Shown piece after piece: positions 31,985 to 40,627 of a DNA stretch of 64,000 nucleotides. Within the stretch, counting starts at the first letter, position 1; each line of letters begins with the position of its first letter. Origin of the DNA: Ornithinimicrobium pratense (lineage in GTDB: Bacteria > Actinomycetota > Actinomycetes > Actinomycetales > Dermatophilaceae); contig NZ_CP044427.1 of the NCBI RefSeq assembly GCF_008843165.1, forward strand, positions 2,604,001-2,668,000, read 5' to 3'. The notes under the pieces were generated by a model that did not search any database, was not told where the DNA came from, and saw nothing but the letters and a program-made list of their open reading frames with translations. The translations under genes were made by a program, and so were the position numbers.

Positions 31985-32777
31985 CGTGGGTCCTCCTGGG
32001 GTCGGGTCGTGACGAGTTGGCGGCATGACCGAGGGCCCGGTCGGCGATGGTCTGGGCCAGCTCGGAGGGGCGGCTCCACATCGGCCAGTGGCCGGTGGGA
32101 AGGTCGACGACGTCGAGGCGGCGGTACTCCAGCAGCCCGGCCAGGAAGGGCATCCCCTGCTCGGCGTAGCTGCGGTAGTCGGCACCGCTGAACGCGGTCG
32201 CGACCAGGGTCATCGGCACCTCCAGCCGCCGCTCGTCGGTGAGCCGCACCGCCTCGCGCAGGGCCGCGCCCGGCTGAGGGAGGGCCCGCTCGCGGAAGGT
32301 GGCCAGCTGCTGCTCGTCCAGGCCGGCCATCGACCCCTGCTCGAGCTCGTCGTCCCACTGCGCGGACAGCGGGTGCTCTGCCCCGCTCGCCTCGGGATCG
32401 AGCGCGAAGCCGTCGACCACCGGTGCGGTGTCGACCCACACCACGTGGCCGACCTGCTCGACGTGCCGGTCGAGGGCGGCAGTCGCGGGGACGGCGGCGC
32501 CGCTGTGTGCCACCAGGATCGTCACGGCCCCGTCGGGCGCGGCTGTGATGGCCTCCTCCACCGCCCGGACGTGGTCCTCGAGGGTCACCGCGGCCCGAAC
32601 CGCCTCGTCATCGTCGGGCTCCAGGCCCGGCAGGGTGAGGGCGACCGGTTCCAGGCCACGGGCGCGCAGGTGGGGCAGGACGTCGTCCCAGGCCCAGGCA
32701 CCGAGCCAGAAGCCGGGGACCAGCACGACGTGGGGCCGGGGAGATGTGGTCGAGGACGGGGTGGGGTTGGTCTCCAT
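31977..32777 (-). CDS. Alpha/beta hydrolase
   Basis: 266 aa. The oxyanion region VLVPGFWLGAWAWDDV is at about residues 18-33, nucleophile elbow VAHSGAAV (Ser) near the middle, a conserved acid region, and a final VDLPTGHWPMWSRP with the catalytic histidine. This is a complete alpha/beta hydrolase of unknown substrate. It is divergent from a WYL regulator and coupled to the DinB-like gene, suggesting a small two-gene stress or detoxification operon. Confidence 0.78.
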   Translation of the reverse strand: METNPTPSSTTSPRPHVVLVPGFWLGAWAWDDVLPHLRARGLEPVALTLPGLEPDDDEAVRAAVTLEDHVRAVEEAITAAPDGAVTILVAHSGAAVPATAALDRHVEQVGHVVWVDTAPVVDGFALDPEASGAEHPLSAQWDDELEQGSMAGLDEQQLATFRERALPQPGAALREAVRLTDERRLEVPMTLVATAFSGADYRSYAEQGMPFLAGLLEYRRLDVVDLPTGHWPMWSRPSELAQTIADRALGHAANSSRPDPRRTHDG

Positions 32778-32797
32778 ACCGCGAGCATGCCCCCGGC

Positions 32798-32818
32798 CGC
32801 GGACAGCATCGGTCCGCG
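32798..32818. promoter_or_regulatory. 21-bp dyad between hydrolase and WYL regulator
   Basis: CGCGGAC-N7-GTCCGCG is a perfect 7-bp inverted repeat in the 62-nt divergent spacer; the direct repeat ATCGGT (32808-32813, 32819-32824, 11-bp period) overlaps it. Good candidate for the operator of the WYL regulator acting on both directions. Confidence 0.5.
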
Positions 32819-32839
32819 ATCGGTGGCAAGGTATGCCGC

Positions 32840-33826
32840 ATGGCCGACACGACCGCACGGGTGCTGCGGCTCCTGGGGCTGCTGCAGGGGCGGGCGATGT
32901 GGACGGGTCCGGAGCTGGCCGAACGGCTAGGGGTCACCACGCGCAGCGTCCGGCGGGACGTCGAGCGGCTGCGCGAGCTGGGTTACCCGGTGCGGGCCAG
33001 CGCCGGTGTCGGCGGGGGCTATCAGCTCGGCGCGGGGGGCACGCTGCCGCCACTGCTGCTGGACCCCGACGAGGCCGTCGCGGTCACCGTCAGCCTGCGC
33101 CTGGCCGCCGGCGGCTCGGTGACCGGCGTGGAGGAGTCGGCGCTGCGGGCCCTGGCCAAGCTGGACCAGGTCCTGCCCAGCAATCTGCGCGGGGAGGTGG
33201 AGGCGATCAGTGAGGCGGTCGTGGCCGTCGAGGGCGTCAGCATGCCGGTGGACGCCCGGCTGCTCAGCACCGTCGCCCGCGCCTGCCGGGACAAGGTGCG
33301 CCTGGAGCTGACCTACAGCGCCCGCGACGAGGCCACCACCGCGCGCCGGGTCGAGCCCTACCGCGTCGTGGCGATGGGCCGGCGCTGGTACCTGTTGGCC
33401 TACGACCTCGATCGGGACGACTGGCGCTCGTTCCGGCTGGACCGCGTGCACGCCGACTCCCTGCACGTCACGACCTTCCGGTTCACCCCCAGAGCGGCCC
33501 CCGACGCGGTGACCTACGTGCGGGAGTCGGTGATCCGCTCGCCCTACCGGTATGTCGCCCGGCTGCGGCTGCACGCGCCGCTCGACGAGATCGCCGGACG
33601 GGTGCCGCAGAACGCCGGGACGCTCTCCGGCCTGGGCGATGACACCTGCGAGCTGGAGACCGGGGCGGAGACGCTGGACCACCTCATCGGCGAGGCACTC
33701 TGGCTGGGCGTGCCCTTCGAGGTGCTGGACCCGCCGGAGCTGCGCGAACGGGTGCGCGAGCTGTCGGTGATCCTGGCCGAGGCTGCCGGGGACGGGACGG
33801 CCGTCCCCGGCAGCGGTACCCCCTGA
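32840..33826 (+). CDS. HTH-WYL transcriptional regulator
   Basis: 328 aa. N-terminal winged helix (residues ~1-60: RVLRLLGLLQGR then LAERLGVTTRSVRRDVERLRELGYP) is followed by the WYL domain with GRRWYLLAYDLDRDDWRSFRLDRV and a C-terminal WCX segment. WYL domains sense ligands, often nucleic acid or nucleotide derivatives; this one lies beside an alpha/beta hydrolase and DinB-like protein. Start ATG 32840 lies in an octamer-containing leader (GGTATGCC at 32830). The terminator hairpin overlaps its last codons. Confidence 0.86.
   Translation: MADTTARVLRLLGLLQGRAMWTGPELAERLGVTTRSVRRDVERLRELGYPVRASAGVGGGYQLGAGGTLPPLLLDPDEAVAVTVSLRLAAGGSVTGVEESALRALAKLDQVLPSNLRGEVEAISEAVVAVEGVSMPVDARLLSTVARACRDKVRLELTYSARDEATTARRVEPYRVVAMGRRWYLLAYDLDRDDWRSFRLDRVHADSLHVTTFRFTPRAAPDAVTYVRESVIRSPYRYVARLRLHAPLDEIAGRVPQNAGTLSGLGDDTCELETGAETLDHLIGEALWLGVPFEVLDPPELRERVRELSVILAEAAGDGTAVPGSGTP
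33783..33813. terminator. Bidirectional terminator at the end of the WYL gene
   Basis: Thirteen-bp perfect stem (33783-33795 with 33801-33813), 5-nt loop GACGG. It lies within the last coding codons of the WYL gene and 44 nt downstream of the convergent rocD stop. Confidence 0.6.
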
Positions 33827-33856
33827 GCGGCGAGGACGCTCACTGGTGCGGGGCGC

Positions 33857-35104
33857 TCAGCCCTGCTGCGCCTCGGTGACCACCTCGGCGAGCGCGTCGG
33901 TGACCATCTTCAACTCCTCGGCGGTGATAGTCAGCGGCGGCGCGAGGCGGAGGGTGGAGCCGTGGGTGTCCTTGGCCAGGACCCCCTTCTTGGCCAGCTG
34001 CTTGCAGGCGTCCTTGCCGGTCATCAGCTCGGGGTCGATGTCGATCCCGGCCCACAGCCCACGGACCCGCGCCTCCTCGACGCCGTTGCCGACCAAGGCC
34101 TGCAGCGCCTCGCGGAACTGGCCCTCCAGGTCCGCGGCGTGGCGCTGGTGCTCGCCGGTGGCCAGCAGGTCGCAGACGGCCTTACCGACGGCTGCCGCCA
34201 GCGGGTTGCCGCCGAAGGTCGAGCCGTGGGTGCCGGGGGTGATGACGTTCATCACCTCGGCGTCAGCGGCGACGGCGGAGACCGGCACGATGCCGCCACC
34301 GAGGGCCTTGCCCAAGGTGTAGAGGTCGGCCTCGACGCCCTCGTACTGGCAAGCCAGCGTGGTCCCGACCCGGCCCAGGCCGGCCTGGATCTCGTCGGCG
34401 ATCATCAGTACCTGACGGTCGGTGCACAGCTGGCGCAGCCCGGGCAGGAAGCCCTCCGGGGGGATCTTCACGCCCTGCTCGCCCTGGATCGGCTCGACCA
34501 GCACCGCCACGGTGTGCTCGGTGATCGCCGCCTCGATCGCGGCGAGGTCGCCGTAGGGCACGGAGGTGAAGCCCGGGGTGTAGGGGCCGTACTCGTCGTG
34601 CGCCTCCGGGTCGTCGGAGAAGGAGATGATCGTGGTGGTGCGGCCGTGGAAGTTGCCGTCCATGACGATGATGTGGGCCTGGCCGTCGGCGACGCCCTTG
34701 ACCTGGTAGCCCCACTTGCGGGCGATCTTCAGCGCGGTCTCCACGGCCTCCGCGCCGGTGTTCATGGGCAGGATCATGTCCTTGCCCACGAGCTCGCCGA
34801 GCGCGACGCAGAACGGGCCGAGCTGGTCGTTGTGGAAGGCACGGCTGGTCAGCGTGGAGCGGTCCAGCTGGTCCTTGGCGGCCTGCACCAGGGCCGGGTG
34901 GCGGTGGCCGAAGTTGAGCGCCGAGTAGCCCGAGAGCGCGTCGAGGTAGCGGTTGCCCTCGACGTCGGTGACCCAGATGCCCTCGGCCTGCTCGACCACC
35001 ACGGGCAGCGGGCTGTAGTTGTGGGCGGCGACCCGGTCCTCAAGGGCGATGTAGTCCTGATTGGACGAAAGGTTGGTCGAGAGGTTCGTCGAGGGCTCTG
35101 TCAT
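33857..35104 (-). CDS. rocD: Ornithine--oxo-acid aminotransferase
   Basis: 415 aa PLP enzyme transferring the delta-amino group of ornithine to 2-oxoglutarate, giving glutamate semialdehyde. Family hallmarks: YSPLPVVVEQAEG, SGYSALNFGHRHP, NTGAEAVETALKIARKWGY (PLP phosphate region), NFHGRTTTIISF, VEPIQGEQGV and the active-site lysine in LGKALGGG; HGSTFGGNPLA follows. It is monocistronic downstream of an MFS gene and carries a box upstream shared exactly with argG. Start MTEPSTNLS at 35104. Confidence 0.93.
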   Translation of the reverse strand: MTEPSTNLSTNLSSNQDYIALEDRVAAHNYSPLPVVVEQAEGIWVTDVEGNRYLDALSGYSALNFGHRHPALVQAAKDQLDRSTLTSRAFHNDQLGPFCVALGELVGKDMILPMNTGAEAVETALKIARKWGYQVKGVADGQAHIIVMDGNFHGRTTTIISFSDDPEAHDEYGPYTPGFTSVPYGDLAAIEAAITEHTVAVLVEPIQGEQGVKIPPEGFLPGLRQLCTDRQVLMIADEIQAGLGRVGTTLACQYEGVEADLYTLGKALGGGIVPVSAVAADAEVMNVITPGTHGSTFGGNPLAAAVGKAVCDLLATGEHQRHAADLEGQFREALQALVGNGVEEARVRGLWAGIDIDPELMTGKDACKQLAKKGVLAKDTHGSTLRLAPPLTITAEELKMVTDALAEVVTEAQQG

Positions 35105-35173
35105 GCGCGTCATCCTAGGTGTGCGGGGGTGAGGCCCGGCCGAAGGTGTGCGAACGCCACCCGGAGCCGAGAA

Positions 35174-35200
35174 ATAATACGAGGATCAGTATATCTATGC
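35174..35200 (-). promoter_or_regulatory. Predicted rocD promoter overlapping candidate ARG box
   Basis: On the minus strand TGCATA, a 16-nt spacer, and TATTAT (35179-35174). The 12-mer GCATAGATATAC (complement of 35189-35200) spans the -35 region and is identical to the box before argG. A regulator bound there would compete with polymerase. Confidence 0.55.
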
Positions 35201-35216
35201 AGGACCGGTCAGAACG

Positions 35217-36557
35217 TCAGCCCACGTCGAGCGCGTCGCCGGCCCGTTCCGGCAGGAGCAGGTAGGCGGCCACCGCCCCCACCACGAACGTGGCACCGAA
35301 GAGCGCGAACAGGGCGGTGCTGCCCCACGCGGCCAGGATGACCGGGACGCTGAGCGGGGCGATGATCGAGGCGATCCGGCCGAAGCCGGCGGCCGCACCG
35401 GCACCGGCGCCGCGCACCGAGGTCGGGTAGATCTCCGGGGTGATGGCGTACAGCGCGCCCCAGGCGCCCAGGTTGAAGAAGCTCATCGCGCACCCGGCGG
35501 CGATGATCTGCCACACCTCGCCGGACAGCCCGAAGGCGACCGCGGCGAGCGCCGAGCCCAGCAAGAAGGTGGCCAGGGTGGCCCGCCTGCCCCACACCTC
35601 GACCAGGACGGCGGCCACGGCATACCCGGGCAGCTGGGCGAGGGTGATGACCAGGGTGTAGCCGAAGGAACGGACCAGGTCGAAGCCCTGGTCGTAGAGC
35701 AGCGTCGGCAGCCAGATAAACGCCCCGTAGTAGGAGAAGTTCACGCAGAACCAGACCAGCCAGATGCCCGTCGTGCGCACCCGGTAGGCCGAGGACCACA
35801 GCACCCCGGGCGTGCGGGGCGGAGTGGGCGGCAGCGGCGGGCTCTGCGGGGAGGCCACCCCGGCGGACTCCTCGAAGGAGCGCACCACGGCCTCGGCCTG
35901 CTCGACCCGGCCCCGCCGCTCGAGGAAGAGGGGCGACTCCGGCAGCCCCCAGCGGATCACCGCGGCGTAGAGCGCCGGCACCATGCCCAGGGCGAACGCC
36001 CAGCGCCAGCCGTTGTCGGACAGGGGCACCACGAAGTAGCCGATGAGGGCGGCGAGGATCCAGCCCAGTGCCCAGAACGACTCCAGGACGACGACGAGAC
36101 GGCCACGGATCCGGGTCGGCGACAGCTCGCTGACGAGCGTCGAGGCGACCGGCAGCTCGGCCCCCAGCCCCAGACCGACGACGAAGCGGAGCAGGAGCAG
36201 CACCGCCAGGCCGGTGACCAGGGCCGAGGCGCCGGTCGCCAGGCCGTAGATCACCAGCGTGGCGGCGAAGACCGTGCGCCGGCCGTAGCGGTCGGCGAGC
36301 AGCCCGCCGACGGTCGCCCCCAGGGCCATCCCGACGAAGCCGATGGTCAGCAGCCAGGACTGCTCGGTGCGGGTGAGGTCCCACTGGGTCGCGATGGCCA
36401 GCCCGACGAAAGAGATGAGCCCGACGTCCATCGCGTCCAGCGCCCAGCCCGTGCCCGAGCCCAGCAGGACCCTGGTGTGCTTGCGGGTGTACGGCAGCCC
36501 ACCCATCCGCTCCGGGCGGGTGGGCCGCGGGTCTGCCGCGGACGCGTCGGTCGTCAT
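35217..36557 (-). CDS. MFS transporter, NiaP/aromatic-acid type
   Basis: 446 aa, twelve predicted membrane helices. The first helix contains ALDAMDVGLISF, motif A is GLLADRYGRRTVF, and a charged cytoplasmic loop (SPLFLERRGRVEQAEAVV) sits in the middle. These place it in the sugar/aromatic acid-nicotinate branch of the superfamily. It lies upstream of rocD and is not coupled to it; a role in amino-acid export or nicotinate import cannot be separated. Start MTTDASAAD at 36557. Confidence 0.78.
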   Translation of the reverse strand: MTTDASAADPRPTRPERMGGLPYTRKHTRVLLGSGTGWALDAMDVGLISFVGLAIATQWDLTRTEQSWLLTIGFVGMALGATVGGLLADRYGRRTVFAATLVIYGLATGASALVTGLAVLLLLRFVVGLGLGAELPVASTLVSELSPTRIRGRLVVVLESFWALGWILAALIGYFVVPLSDNGWRWAFALGMVPALYAAVIRWGLPESPLFLERRGRVEQAEAVVRSFEESAGVASPQSPPLPPTPPRTPGVLWSSAYRVRTTGIWLVWFCVNFSYYGAFIWLPTLLYDQGFDLVRSFGYTLVITLAQLPGYAVAAVLVEVWGRRATLATFLLGSALAAVAFGLSGEVWQIIAAGCAMSFFNLGAWGALYAITPEIYPTSVRGAGAGAAAGFGRIASIIAPLSVPVILAAWGSTALFALFGATFVVGAVAAYLLLPERAGDALDVG

Positions 36558-36597
36558 GGGCAGCGATGGTATGCCGCGGTCCGGCACACCCCGCGAG

Positions 36598-37095
36598 TCA
36601 CCGGTAGTTGGTGAACTGGATGGCGAAGTCGAGCTCCTGGGACTTCAGCAGCCGCTGGACCTCCTGCAGGTCGTCGCGCGACTTGGAGGTGACCCGCAGC
36701 TCGTCGCCCTGAATCTGGGCCTTCACGCTCTTGGGACCTTCCTCGCGGATGATCTTGGAGACCTTCTTGGCGTTCTCCGTCGAGATGCCTTCCGTCAGGG
36801 CGGCCTCCAGCCGGTACTCCTTGCCCGAGACCCTCGGCTCCCCGTCGTTGCTGTAGTCCAGGTGCTTGAGCGAGACGCCGCGCTTGACCAGCTTGGTCTG
36901 CAGCACGTCGAGGACGGCCTTGCACCGCTCCTCGCTGTTGGCGGTCATCTTGATGGTCTCCCCGGCCAGCTCGACGCTGGCGCCGATGTTCTTGAAGTCG
37001 TAGCGCTGGGAGATCTCCTTGGCGGCCTGGTTGACGGCGTTGGCGACCTCCTGGTGGTCGACCTTGCTGACGATGTCGAAGGACGAGTCGGCCAT
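36598..37095 (-). CDS. yajQ: YajQ-family nucleotide/nucleic-acid-binding protein
   Basis: 165 aa. It begins MADSSFDIVSKVDHQEVANAVNQA with two RRM-like repeats (for example GISTENAKKVSKIIREEG). YajQ proteins bind RNA or cyclic di-GMP and bind GTP in some species; they are widely conserved. It lies between tRNA-Tyr and the MFS gene. The leader (37096-37120) has a weak RBS. Identification is firm, function broad. Confidence 0.92.
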   Translation of the reverse strand: MADSSFDIVSKVDHQEVANAVNQAAKEISQRYDFKNIGASVELAGETIKMTANSEERCKAVLDVLQTKLVKRGVSLKHLDYSNDGEPRVSGKEYRLEAALTEGISTENAKKVSKIIREEGPKSVKAQIQGDELRVTSKSRDDLQEVQRLLKSQELDFAIQFTNYR

Positions 37096-37117
37096 GGTTG
37101 TGCCTCCTGGTGTGCGG

Positions 37118-37147
37118 TTCGGTTGCGGTGGTCCTGTTTGTTATCCT
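37118..37147 (+). promoter_or_regulatory. Putative promoter of tRNA-Tyr
   Basis: TTCGGT (37118-37123), an 18-nt spacer and TATCCT (37142-37147), about 27 nt before the tRNA 5' end. The -35 is poor. Confidence 0.4.
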
Positions 37148-37174
37148 GTCATCCGCGCCCCGCGAGGGTGCACT

Positions 37175-37257
37175 GGCAGGTTGTCCGAGCGGCCAATGGA
37201 AGCGGACTGTAAATCCGTCGGCGTATGCCTACGCAGGTTCGAATCCTGCACCTGCCA
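37175..37257 (+). tRNA. tyrT: tRNA-Tyr (GTA anticodon)
   Basis: Eighty-three nt with a long variable arm as in class II tRNAs. Acceptor GGCAGGT pairs with ACCTGCC, anticodon arm GACTGTAAATCC holds GTA at 37209-37211, variable stem GTCGGCGTATGCCTACGC, T-arm CAGGTTCGAATCCTG. The discriminator is A and CCA is not encoded. Confidence 0.94.
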
Positions 37258-37429
37258 CCCACACCGCACGAGGGGCACCAGGGTCTGACCCGGGTGCCCC
37301 TCGTGCTGTGACCGGGCACCCGGGTGGGCACTGCCGGTGCGTGACGGCCACCGGTCGCCGAGGACCGCAGCCCGGAAGCGCGCGGCGTGGCCCGTGCAAC
37401 ACCGTGCCCCCGGCCGACATAGTGCGGAT

Positions 37430-37451
37430 GTGACGTCGCGCAGGACGTCAC
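37430..37451 (+). promoter_or_regulatory. 22-bp dyad before the sigma-factor gene
   Basis: GTGACGTC-GCGCAG-GACGTCAC, a perfect 8-bp inverted repeat 23 nt upstream of the ATG. The half-site core TGACGTC resembles TGACGTCA in the RHH operator at 50125-50157. It could be an operator or an RNA hairpin. Confidence 0.5.
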
Positions 37452-37474
37452 CTTTGCCGATGGAAGGAGAAGCG

Positions 37475-38017
37475 ATGGCGCTTCGCACGGCCGGGGAAGA
37501 CCCCGGGACGGTGACGGAACGGGAACCCCGGGACGCCACCTGGTTCGACGGATTCTTCGCCCTGCACGCGACCGCGATCCACCGCTACTTCGTCCGGCGG
37601 GCCGACCGGGTGGACGTCGAGGACCTCTCCGCGGAGGTGTTCGCGACGGCGTGGCGCCGGCGGGAGAAGATCCCGGCCGGCTTCGAGCTGCCCTGGCTCT
37701 ACAGGACGGCGTCGTACGTGCTCGCCAACCACCGCCGCAAGCCCACCCTCACCCTGCTGTCGGACTACGGCAGCGAGGAGGGCGCGCAACCTGCTCGCAG
37801 CGTCGACCCGGCCGACCTGGTGATGACCGACGACGAGGTGCGGCGAGCTCTGGGCAGGCTGAGCGCCCGTGACCGCACGGTGCTCATGCTCCACGCCTGG
37901 GAGGGCCTGGACGGGGAAGGCCTGGCGCACGCGCTCGGCCTGACCCGGGGAGGCGCGGCGGCCGCGCTGTCCCGGGCTCGGGCCCGGCTACGTGAGGCCT
38001 GGGCCGAGGACCACTGA
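37475..38017 (+). CDS. RNA polymerase sigma factor (ECF/SigE-like)
   Basis: 180 aa. Region 2: FFALHATAIHRYFVRRADRVDVEDLSAEVFATAWRR with PWLYRTASYVLANHRR; region 4: LGRLSARDRTVLMLHAWEGLDGEGLAHALGLTRGGAAAALSRARARLREAW. No region 3 or additional domain. Start at 37475 is supported by GGAAGGAG seven bases upstream. It is followed after 66 nt by a membrane-anchored protein with a cytoplasmic N-terminus, the usual position of an anti-sigma factor. A dyad precedes the gene. Confidence 0.85.
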   Translation: MALRTAGEDPGTVTEREPRDATWFDGFFALHATAIHRYFVRRADRVDVEDLSAEVFATAWRRREKIPAGFELPWLYRTASYVLANHRRKPTLTLLSDYGSEEGAQPARSVDPADLVMTDDEVRRALGRLSARDRTVLMLHAWEGLDGEGLAHALGLTRGGAAAALSRARARLREAWAEDH

Positions 38018-38083
38018 CCCCTCACCCCCAGACCCCCCACCCCGAACCGAACCGACTCGCATCGGAACCCAAGGAGAAAGATC

Positions 38084-39547
38084 ATGACCGAGCACGACGA
38101 CGCGCTGAACCGCCTGCGCATCAGTGACCCCGCCAAGGGGTCTCACCCCGACCTGCACTCCCTGCGCGACCTCGTGGCGCAGAAGGCTCCGGCTAGCCAG
38201 GGCTCGGACGAGGTCACCCGTCTGCACGACGACCCCCTGCGGGGGCCTCGCACCCGGGCCCCATGGATCGCGGCGGCGGCCGTGGCCGCGATCGGCCTGG
38301 GCGTCGGCGGTTACGCCCTCGGGGTCCAGCAGGCTCCCCCGCCGCCCGTCGCAGGCGGGGGGACGGTCGCGGTCGACCCGGCCTCCTCCGCACAGGAGGC
38401 GGACGGGGACCGCCCCGTGGACGGGGACCCCGCTGAGCCGGGGCGGGCCGAGGGTTTCGGGGCCGACGGCGAGCCCGGGTGGGCCGGGGGGACCGACATG
38501 GGCGGGGAGGCGGTGACGGTCGAGCAGCACGACGCGGAGGACGTCGGGATGGCCTACGACCCGGGCCCGGTTCGGCTCGTCGCCGGCGAGGGGCTGCCAT
38601 CTGGACCGGACACCGGGGAGGTGCGGGCGCTGATCAGCGACCAGGACCCCCAGGAGCTCGTTGAACGGCTCGCTGAGGGGCTGGGGATGGACCCCCGGCC
38701 GATGCCTGAGGACAGTGAGTGGAACTACTACGGCTACGGCACGGTCGACCCGGCAACCGCCGAGGTGATCCAGGCCGGCCTGGAAGGTGGTCCGCTCAAC
38801 TTCCACTACGAGTCGATTCTCGCGGGCGGCTGGTGCACCTCGATGTTCGAGGGCCTCGAGGATCAGGACCTGGCGATGATCCAACAGGACTGGGCCCGGT
38901 CCTACGGGCCCGACATGCCCCTCCCGGGCCCCGAGAGCTGCCGCACCCCCGAGGGGCCCGCGCCCTCGGAGGACCAGGCCAAGGCCATGGCCGCCGAGTT
39001 CTTCGCCCTGGCGGGCATCGACATCACCGGCTACACCGTCGAGGTGTACGCCGACGAGAGCCAGAGCAGTGTCAACCTCGACTACTGGCCCGAGGACATG
39101 GAGTACGGCCAGCTCAACCTGAATGCGGTGGTCGGCCCGGAGGGCGTGACCAGCGCCTACGGGACCATCGGCGAGTTCTCCTCGCTGGGCAGCTACCCGG
39201 TGATTACCGCGGCCGAGGCGGTCGAGCGGTTCGGCACCCGCGAGTGGGGCATGGACCACTACGTGAGCATCGCCGAGGACTACGGCCCCTACCCGGAGGG
39301 GGCGGGTGAGCTGAGCATGCCGGTCTATGACGTGCCCGAGCCGGTCACGCTCACCCCCGGTGACCTGATCCCGGTCCTCATCAAGGACAAGACGGTGACC
39401 GGGGCGGAGTTGGTGCAGGGCACGCTCCACACCCACACCTCCGGCGCGATCGAGGTCCCGGTGTGGAAGTTGCTGACCGCGGACGGGATGCACTACCCCG
39501 TCCTCGCCCTGGCCGAGGAGGCTCTGGACTTCCAGTCCTGGGAGTGA
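38084..39547 (+). CDS. Membrane-anchored protein, putative anti-sigma partner
   Basis: 487 aa. About 58 cytoplasmic residues (MTEHDDALNRLRISDPAKG...), one membrane span (APWIAAAAVAAIGLGVGGYAL, about residues 59-80), a low-complexity Pro/Gly/Glu-rich linker, and a ~330-residue extracytoplasmic domain I do not recognise. The N-terminal part lacks the ZAS zinc motif (HxxxCxxC), so it is not a classical zinc anti-sigma factor. Its coupling to the sigma gene, 66 nt upstream, suggests it controls or senses for it. [13 protein letters not shown] lies upstream. Confidence 0.6.
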   Translation: MTEHDDALNRLRISDPAKGSHPDLHSLRDLVAQKAPASQGSDEVTRLHDDPLRGPRTRAPWIAAAAVAAIGLGVGGYALGVQQAPPPPVAGGGTVAVDPASSAQEADGDRPVDGDPAEPGRAEGFGADGEPGWAGGTDMGGEAVTVEQHDAEDVGMAYDPGPVRLVAGEGLPSGPDTGEVRALISDQDPQELVERLAEGLGMDPRPMPEDSEWNYYGYGTVDPATAEVIQAGLEGGPLNFHYESILAGGWCTSMFEGLEDQDLAMIQQDWARSYGPDMPLPGPESCRTPEGPAPSEDQAKAMAAEFFALAGIDITGYTVEVYADESQSSVNLDYWPEDMEYGQLNLNAVVGPEGVTSAYGTIGEFSSLGSYPVITAAEAVERFGTREWGMDHYVSIAEDYGPYPEGAGELSMPVYDVPEPVTLTPGDLIPVLIKDKTVTGAELVQGTLHTHTSGAIEVPVWKLLTADGMHYPVLALAEEALDFQSWE

Positions 39548-39589
39548 GGCACGGCTCCTCCCCTGCTGGTCCGACCGGTCGAGCCCACA

Positions 39590-39621
39590 CCACCGCCCCG
39601 GGTAGATACCCGGGGCGGTGG
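39590..39621. terminator. Bidirectional terminator between the 487-aa gene and htpX
   Basis: Fifteen-bp perfect stem CCACCGCCCCGGGTA with TACCCGGGGCGGTGG and a 2-nt spacer, lying between convergent stop codons. Confidence 0.75.
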
Positions 39622-39671
39622 CGTGTCCTGGTGCAGCCGTCTTCTTGTCGTGGCCCCTCGCTCGTTCCCGC

Positions 39672-40541
39672 TCAGTAGCGGGTGATGCCCGGCTGCTGCC
39701 CGTCGGCCATCGCCTCCAGCCGTGCGATGCGCTGGTCCATCGGGGGATGGGTGGCGAACATCTTGCCCACGTCGCGGGCGCGGAAGGGATTGGCGATCAT
39801 CATGTGCGCGGTGCTCTGCACACGGGGCTCGGGTGCGAGCGGGGCACGCTGGGTCCCGGCCTCCAGCTTGCGCAGCGCCGATGCCAGGGCCAGCGGGTCA
39901 CCGGTGAGCTCGGCACCGGACTGGTCCGCGTCGTACTCACGGGTCCGGCTGATCGCCAGCTGGATGACGCTGGCAGCGAGCGGGGCCAGCAGCGCCATCG
40001 CGAGCAGCAGGATGACGTTGCCCTGGCGCTGGCGCCCGCCGAAGAGCAGCGCCATCTGGGCCACGGAGGTGATGATGCCCGCGATGCCGGCCGCGACCGA
40101 CCCGGTGAGGATGTCGCGGTTGTAGACGTGCATCAGCTCGTGGCCGAGCACGCCGCGCAGTTCTCGCTCGTCGAGCAGGTGCAGGATTCCCTCGGTGCAG
40201 CACACGGCCGCATTCGCCGGGTTGCGGCCGGTCGCGAAGGCGTTGGGCGCGGCGGTCGGGCTGACGTAGAGGCGGGGCATGGGCTGGCCGGCCTGGGCCG
40301 AGAGCTCCTCGACGATCTTGTACATCGTCGGCTGCTGCTCGGGCGTGACCGGCTGGGCCCGCATCGCCCGGATCGCGAGCTTGTCGGAGTTCCAGTAGGT
40401 GTAGGCGGTCGAGGCCACCCCGAAGAGCGCGAACAGCCACAGGAACCGACCGCCCTCGATGACGGCCCCGAGGCCCAGGAAGAGGGCCCAGATGGCGCCG
40501 AAGAGCAGGGCGGTCTTCAGTCCGTTGCGATGGGTGCGCAT
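39672..40541 (-). CDS. htpX: Protease HtpX (M48 family)
   Basis: 289-aa membrane zinc metalloprotease for quality control of membrane proteins. Zinc site HELMH at residues 134-138 ([13 protein letters not shown]), two N-terminal membrane segments and two more in the centre, and the later Glu ligand in the [11 protein letters not shown] region. Length is normal. It is 86 nt downstream of nuoN on the same strand, so it may share part of the nuo transcript. Confidence 0.92.
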   Translation of the reverse strand: MRTHRNGLKTALLFGAIWALFLGLGAVIEGGRFLWLFALFGVASTAYTYWNSDKLAIRAMRAQPVTPEQQPTMYKIVEELSAQAGQPMPRLYVSPTAAPNAFATGRNPANAAVCCTEGILHLLDERELRGVLGHELMHVYNRDILTGSVAAGIAGIITSVAQMALLFGGRQRQGNVILLLAMALLAPLAASVIQLAISRTREYDADQSGAELTGDPLALASALRKLEAGTQRAPLAPEPRVQSTAHMMIANPFRARDVGKMFATHPPMDQRIARLEAMADGQQPGITRY

Positions 40542-40627
40542 GTCCGGACAACGCGGGCAAGGCGCCCTGGTGTTCCCAGGTCAGGACGCAGTTGGGCGCG
40601 CACTCCCGGGTCAGACACGGCCCGGGG

